The notes under the pieces are model-generated. The model saw nothing but the letters and a program-made list of their open reading frames with translations. It did no database searches and was not told the origin of the DNA. The translations under genes were made by a program, and so were the position numbers. Of a DNA stretch of 39,801 bases, positions 37,801 through 39,801 are shown in pieces. The stretch spans positions 1-39,801 of the forward strand of contig JAILPC010000110.1 of the NCBI GenBank assembly GCA_024690465.1. Direction: 5' to 3'. The stretch's first letter is position 1, and the number at the start of each line of letters is the position of its first letter. Source of the stretch: Ruminococcus sp. (GTDB lineage Bacteria > Bacillota > Clostridia > Oscillospirales > Acutalibacteraceae).

Positions 37801-39801
37801 CATAAACGATTATGCGTTCTCAAGCTGCATAGGTCTTGAGAAGGTTTATATTCCGGTCTCAGTTACTGATATCGGCGACAGCGCGTTTGATGTTGGTAAT
37901 GATTCCGCAACAATTTTATACGGATACCGCGGAAGCGCCGCGGAGACTTACGCGGGCAACAGTGAACATTTCGTAGCTCTTGACGGCTTCACCTTCAGCA
38001 AGTCAAATAACGGCAAATGCTCAATCAGCGGTTATACGGGTTCCGCGACAGAGTTATATCTTCCCGAATTATGTTCCCAAGGCGTTGTCAAGGGAATAAA
38101 ATCTGAAGCGTTTAAGAATAATACCAAAATATCTACTGTGATAATTCCGGATACTATTACAAGCATAGACTCAGACGCATTTGACGGCTGCAGCGAGAAG
38201 CTGACCATCTACGGTAATAATTTATCTTCTGAGATTAAGGCTTACGCGAGTGATAATAATATAAAATATTATGATCTGAGCGGATTTGATTTCGGTGAAC
38301 CTGCTGACGGAACGGTTTCAATCAAAAAGTATAACGGTGCGGCAACAGAAATAGATATTCCCGACAGGGATATCGAAGGAAATATTGTTACCGGTATAGG
38401 TGCGGATGCGTTTTATAATAATTCAAATATTTCCGTCGTAACGATTCCCGACACTGTGACAAGCATAGGTAAGTACGCGTTCCGTTATTGCTCAAGTCTC
38501 ACGAGTGTAATAATCCCCGACGGCGTTACGAGCATAGAAACTTCCGTATTTGAGAATTGCTCAAGCCTAACGAGCGTAATAATCCCCTCCGGTGTTACGA
38601 GCATAGGTTATAACGCCTTCAAGGGCTGTTCAGGCTTAACAAGCGTGACTATCCCGAGCGGTGTTACAACCATATCCGGTTGCGCGTTTGAAGGCTGTTC
38701 AGGTCTTACAAACATTAAAATTCCGGACGGTGTTACAACCATATCCGGTTACGTGTTTGAAGGCTGTTCAGGTCTCACAAGCGTGAGAATTCCCGAGAGT
38801 GTTACAAGTATCGGCGATAGCGCGTTTAAAGGATGTTCAGGTCTTACAAGCGTGAAAATTCCCGAGAGTGTTACAAGCATCGGCAGTCTTGCGTTCGCGG
38901 GATGCACAGGGCTTACAAAAGCGATAATTCTCTCTGAAGACGCAACTTTCGACAATAACGCTTTCCCCGATGTGACGATCTACGGATGCAGCGGCAGCAC
39001 TGCGGAGGCTTACGCAGCCAGAGAAGGAGATAGTTATTACATTCCCGCTCAAGGAAACAATCCGGCTGAACACTTCGTTAAAGCAAAGAATGAATTCGTT
39101 GATATCACGGAATATTTGTCGTATTCTTTCAGCGAGCCCGTTGAAAGTACGGTTTCTATTACAAAGTATTCGGGTACCGCCACAGAGTTAAATATTGTCG
39201 ATACCGACGTCGAGGGTAATATTGTTACAGGCATAGACTCCGAAGCTTTTGACGGCTGCACAAGTCTCAAGAGTGTAACAATTCCCGGCAGTGTATCTGC
39301 TATATCGTCGTTCGCCTTCTGTGATTGTTCAAATCTTGAAACGGTAACTATCGGCGACGGTGTTAAAGAAATCGGCGACGGCGCATTCTACGATTGTAAA
39401 AAGCTCAGCGAAGTCAACATTCCCGCAAGCGTCGAAACCATAGCGGAAACGGCGTTTGAAGGTTGCGAAAGCTTAAACAAAATAACGATTGACGGCGATT
39501 ATCAGCTGGATGACCGCAGTTTGGCGGCTCTAAAGAGAATTGGTGTTCAGAATCTGACAATAACAGGTTCTTCAATCAAGGACGGAGCTTTCAATGGCTT
39601 TACAGAGCTTAAAAATGTTGAAATCAGCGATACTGTTGAGAACATAGGCATCAACGCGTTCAACAACTCGGGAATTACCGATATAGAGATTCCCGACGGT
39701 GTTAAAACCATCAATAAGGGAACGTTCCGGAACTGCTCCGAGCTTAAGAGCGTAACACTCCCCGACAGCGTATCCAGTATCGGTCTTTACGCGTTCAAGG
39801 A
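28856..39801 (+). CDS. Second giant secreted BspA-type LRR protein (partial, at least 3648 residues): signal peptide, LRR block, PMP-like beta-helix, class-3-lipase-like region, three tandem ~120-aa modules, second LRR array
   Basis: TTG start after SD agaaagggtgg: (M)KKKFIRLVSVLLTVLMLSAVMITPLSVSAANTDK; frame open to the window edge by reading (not in the ORF track because no stop is present). Paralogous to giant 1 over the core NYYY...LTDVQISD...LNGHKLDRGL...GVITGGY...KFWISGFSRAGATSNLTAKRIID...NFRDIVPWVAMGDLGFIRYGVDHFLPG. Confidence 0.92.
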   Translation, partial: MKKKFIRLVSVLLTVLMLSAVMITPLSVSAANTDKPILNGEDTGAAYVDISSYKGAVSDFSYEVYGDFDEKVRITGYKGTGGDVIIPAEIDGKPVTKIEEGAFKDNATIRNMIISASVTSIGAEAFKGCSDLFNIFVPASVSYIHNEAFSGCSRALMFWTQLSSQAKTYASKNGYDYGEVSAYFYRVLSGNKLEIVSYIGVPEGTAGDLYIPSAMDGKSVTQIATYAFANNKSIKSVDMAGSITSIGDYAFGGCSNLESAVIPASVTAIEGQPFFGCNVNFRIIAKESSAAYNWAVSNHISYVEDNTEASNPDDFEFYAPDEYGNVMLKSYKGSGGNVVIPSRYKGYIVTSIGAYSFSNNKKITSLTIPKSVTSISDYACGYCQNLRSISFPDTLGRIGSYAFTLCTSLKSVTLPDTVYSLGAYAFYNCTGLEKVTLPDNNLQTINAYTFSGCTSLKSICIPKSVEKIDTQAFSYCENLSGVLLQYNLKTIGSGAFACCPKFSNLAIPSSVTTIEESAFVRCVELSSLVIPASVKEIKDFAFYGCKGMASVKFYSGSVSIESTKGYQAFGDPGSGLVFYGYTPSTAQTYAAQYNIPFRDLSSQNTTPTSNYYYSTNGIDRTYVATFAQAWSAASNSSSTVGILTDVQISDTLSVRGYINLELNGHKLDRGLINADASNDNGSVFYVERDASLNIYGGTKAHPKPSCSVSTSVWWPNGTIQDYTVENRGVITGGYTSSDGGGIYVDQGGCVDLHYTAVTGNRAEGDYEFEDCEYGFGGGICLYGNECELYLDNSEVSCNYARKGGGVAVVRKENDKYSSMSADNCVIEGDGKGVLGECPSTISTNFAVVYGGGAYFDNGYCSVKGVQFDNNYSNEDGGGVYTIGEYCTFEDCVITENNSKKNGGGVYNGGSSKSAAYNTYKNVEISVNVASKYGDGVYNAQGIDVQLEGYCGIYGNGEYPKYQNLYMSKFAMHNTSGNGNTPMDYRNRTGYVKAKLDLNSNAEYGVSGVYVTYASDRGDTRLTKFGDTSYVKYFESDKSGAHFVTLPSTEADYLSNYLYTQNGPYITLVAGDKPQPTPVMQFETRKAVDITYLTYNDQPVKRGVYTYAASGGDCDAVFYYSDGYFMENAQNYNDHLATLSACMANAAMNARAGSTGDDGNYTFKGKNIHQMMIDMGCKNSDIFLSDSYARKPEMDSIGYCIATKKLSNGDDLVIIAVRGGGYESEWSSNVTLGKSGEHAGFANAANQVFSGLEKFLEKKNITGTSSTTKFWISGFSRAGATSNLTAKRIIDNYNNNGKRTFAYPIEAPKGGVASAIKSTCNYESIHNIINFRDIVPWVAMGDLGFIRYGVDHFLPGTNVPNKYTEGVTHDNYTEILGTDSYNAQKQKMLKQLKLLNPDAEYDDYFHTGSLYYMSIAGNQALGAIPLIGEHLQLLGPSGKLIQETKKGDRDYNMSVEDWLMIFWQDFVNYTFTSKTADDKRDEYAAQKPQKGSTKTFEESLRGLLDLFMAPSEKSDKFMDGFSYFEMGDISIPLLLKIYTNYLNTALNTPLTSETYDDIFSDLWDTVKGKLEKGKVSKDDLELYRQYFYTALRFILRYVKTDYDKNNQNDLGTILYNAGRLIQNHDTDLEVPQAWIRSYDSYYTGTGSIQADVKYTGSNRPKYPNLKVKDATSNAVTEYNQLYSEGGMPISIGLYDKIRFIPNDSTYDVETEGDTYYFCIGEPITEGNSGIFFNSRYKWFTQNDWFTLDDYSDYITNNTIKINVFSERDGLLSNGDKASMYKNLKDSYNMVPSKRLVRTFIINIKDSSVIACADKYNSSTQSYDYTEFTVAQNSTRTIKGVKPGVESEGDRWVFDHWEVFKYNPSTNKVDRDNPVSSVAYRALFGNGFNAKSETTTVKNCDGLSYFFEAFYTKLSSCTVSVPESATNNVSSVSALSKGKLKFSTSSESDSSLYKYESKEIAYDTENPVSIDIETVKPVEYIEDGYMWSFKCWRVYPYNTLTKTVDRAHPIDSSQYADLLGKDFKPEAKKTTVTNLTNQDFRFEPVYEAQPIKYTTTAAFPKSFNINYNSDNELFVYSTVEIPYIEDSPRFITIRGVKPSYEATADIFEFDHWNVYLYDTKSGTADKNNPVPEKYYEDYFGSSFNPDSENTKVYNFNDKDYLFEPVYKTEVTDGDFTYTIVKPRTVEAYAVVKSYSGTDANVTIPSSCSKGNHTWSVKGIESNAFKGNKSITKVTIPKIVESIGDSAFEGCTGLTDATITRGVAKIGARAFKGCTGLERLTIPKSVTSIGADAFADCVPALTIYGDCGYYAQNYAYDNGIKFIDSSETIQYAVVNGKAVITGFIAPEGFDGRLVIPSLLGAYDVTTISANAFKDNTDITRVTIPDSVSKIDKEAFSGCSRFTDLVISGGHGLDTSNLANLPNTITDLFVTGDAIKANAFTGLTSVKNVRFGNNISGIGANAFRGCSSLTGLSLPDSTASISDSAFRGCSNLERLTFRNSITSIGDYAFQGCSNLVSATFANSNTSIGSNAFADCKAELTIAGHRDSTAERYANNNGINFASLDIEGVYSDDLIYEVKDGKVIIAGRTNTEASILNIPPSIGLNPVTEIKSYAFDGNYNIKSVIIPASVETIGYRAFMTWSDAKYTVYGYSGSAAETYVSNHHPFVALDGYSFSATSDGKCSVTAYTGSSDKLIIPSVCPGGTVTGIAANAFKGKTNITNVSIPNTVTSIGGSAFEGCTALTGLTIPDSVTSIGADAFKNCGSGFTINCNDSSYAENYASSNSIKRVALDGFTFKVLVGGTVAVTGYNGDETDLIIPSTDSEGRVVSEIYSSAFASNHITSVVIPSSVERIHGQAFSYCEQLTSVTIPSSVNTIDYSAFSNCTSLESITIPGSVTTIGGGLFDDCTGLTSVIIGSGVTVMPSFSGCSNLKSVTIPDSITTIGASVFYKCKSLESITIPSGVTSIGKRAFQYCYGLKSATIPDSVTSINDYAFSSCIGLEKVYIPVSVTDIGDSAFDVGNDSATILYGYRGSAAETYAGNSEHFVALDGFTFSKSNNGKCSISGYTGSATELYLPELCSQGVVKGIKSEAFKNNTKISTVIIPDTITSIDSDAFDGCSEKLTIYGNNLSSEIKAYASDNNIKYYDLSGFDFGEPADGTVSIKKYNGAATEIDIPDRDIEGNIVTGIGADAFYNNSNISVVTIPDTVTSIGKYAFRYCSSLTSVIIPDGVTSIETSVFENCSSLTSVIIPSGVTSIGYNAFKGCSGLTSVTIPSGVTTISGCAFEGCSGLTNIKIPDGVTTISGYVFEGCSGLTSVRIPESVTSIGDSAFKGCSGLTSVKIPESVTSIGSLAFAGCTGLTKAIILSEDATFDNNAFPDVTIYGCSGSTAEAYAAREGDSYYIPAQGNNPAEHFVKAKNEFVDITEYLSYSFSEPVESTVSITKYSGTATELNIVDTDVEGNIVTGIDSEAFDGCTSLKSVTIPGSVSAISSFAFCDCSNLETVTIGDGVKEIGDGAFYDCKKLSEVNIPASVETIAETAFEGCESLNKITIDGDYQLDDRSLAALKRIGVQNLTITGSSIKDGAFNGFTELKNVEISDTVENIGINAFNNSGITDIEIPDGVKTINKGTFRNCSELKSVTLPDSVSSIGLYAFK
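29060..30650 (+). repeat. N-terminal LRR_5 block of giant 2
   Basis: VTKIEEGAFKDNATIRNMIISASVTSIGAEAFKGCSDLFNIFVPASVSYI ... VTTIEESAFVRCVELSSLVIPASVKEIKDFAFYGCKGM. Confidence 0.9.
30660..31790 (+). other. PMP-like beta-helix region of giant 2
   Basis: ENRGVITGGYTSSDGGGIYVDQGG, YGFGGGICLYGN, RKGGGVAVV, VYGGGAYFDNG, EDGGGVYTIG, KNGGGVYNGG. Confidence 0.7.
32120..33790 (+). other. Class-3-lipase-like hydrolase region of giant 2
   Basis: LVIIAVRGGGYESEWSSNVTLGKSGEHAGFANAANQVFSGLEKFL...KFWISGFSRAGATSNL; Ser codon 32678, Asp codon 32849, His codon 32906. Confidence 0.7.
34275..35355 (+). repeat. Three tandem diverged ~105-130-aa modules unique to giant 2
   Basis: Shared pattern (I..VKP)...(F)DHWxVYxYxxxxxxxDxxNPVxxxxYxxxFGxxFxxxxxxTxVxNxxxxxYxFEPVYxx: WVFDHWEVFKYN..KVDRDNPV, WSFKCWRVYPYN..TVDRAHPI, FEFDHWNVYLYD..TADKNNPV. 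Confidence 0.75.
35390..39801 (+). repeat. Second LRR_5 array of giant 2 (continues past window)
   Basis: IGDSAFEGCTGLTDATITRGVAKIGARAFKGCTGLERLTIPKSVTSIGADAF ... IPDSVSSIGLYAFK. Confidence 0.92.

Noticed and set aside
1-39801. Transposase, integrase, phage or defence-system genes
   Set aside because: No such domains recognised on either strand; the only mobility hints are the two short gene remnants.
1-39801. tRNA or rRNA genes
   Set aside because: No cloverleaf or conserved rRNA sequence was recognised in the intergenic regions read by eye; tRNAscan-SE was not run.

Overview
Bacterial window, probably a Gram-positive Clostridia/Oscillospiraceae-like (Ruminococcus-type) genome; this taxonomic guess rests on gene content only. 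It is dominated by two giant, paralogous, secreted repeat proteins on the + strand. Giant 1 (12329..24577) is complete. Giant 2 (28856..39801) has a TTG start and runs off the right edge, so the ORF track omits it. Both carry a signal peptide, a GGG-rich parallel beta-helix (PMP/autotransporter-like) region, a class-3-lipase-like alpha/beta-hydrolase region and very long BspA-type (LRR_5) leucine-rich-repeat arrays. The candidate catalytic residues are conserved in both: Ser in G-[YF]-S-R-A-G, Asp in RDIVPWV and His in RYGxDHF. Their spacing is identical in the two proteins (57 and 19 residues). The left edge holds a partial minus-strand InlB/Flg_new-type surface protein (1..1921), also absent from the track. 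The rest is mostly housekeeping: nadE, a TerB-like protein, two GNATs, a lipoprotein amidase, tex, a metallophosphoesterase, a ParB-like/BMP fusion, a UDPGP-family uridylyltransferase and a three-gene operon with a DUF6765-like predicted metal hydrolase and two membrane proteins. Debris of an ABC-transporter gene and a possible lysine-rich tail remnant flank the giants. No rRNA, tRNA, CRISPR array or transposase was recognised.
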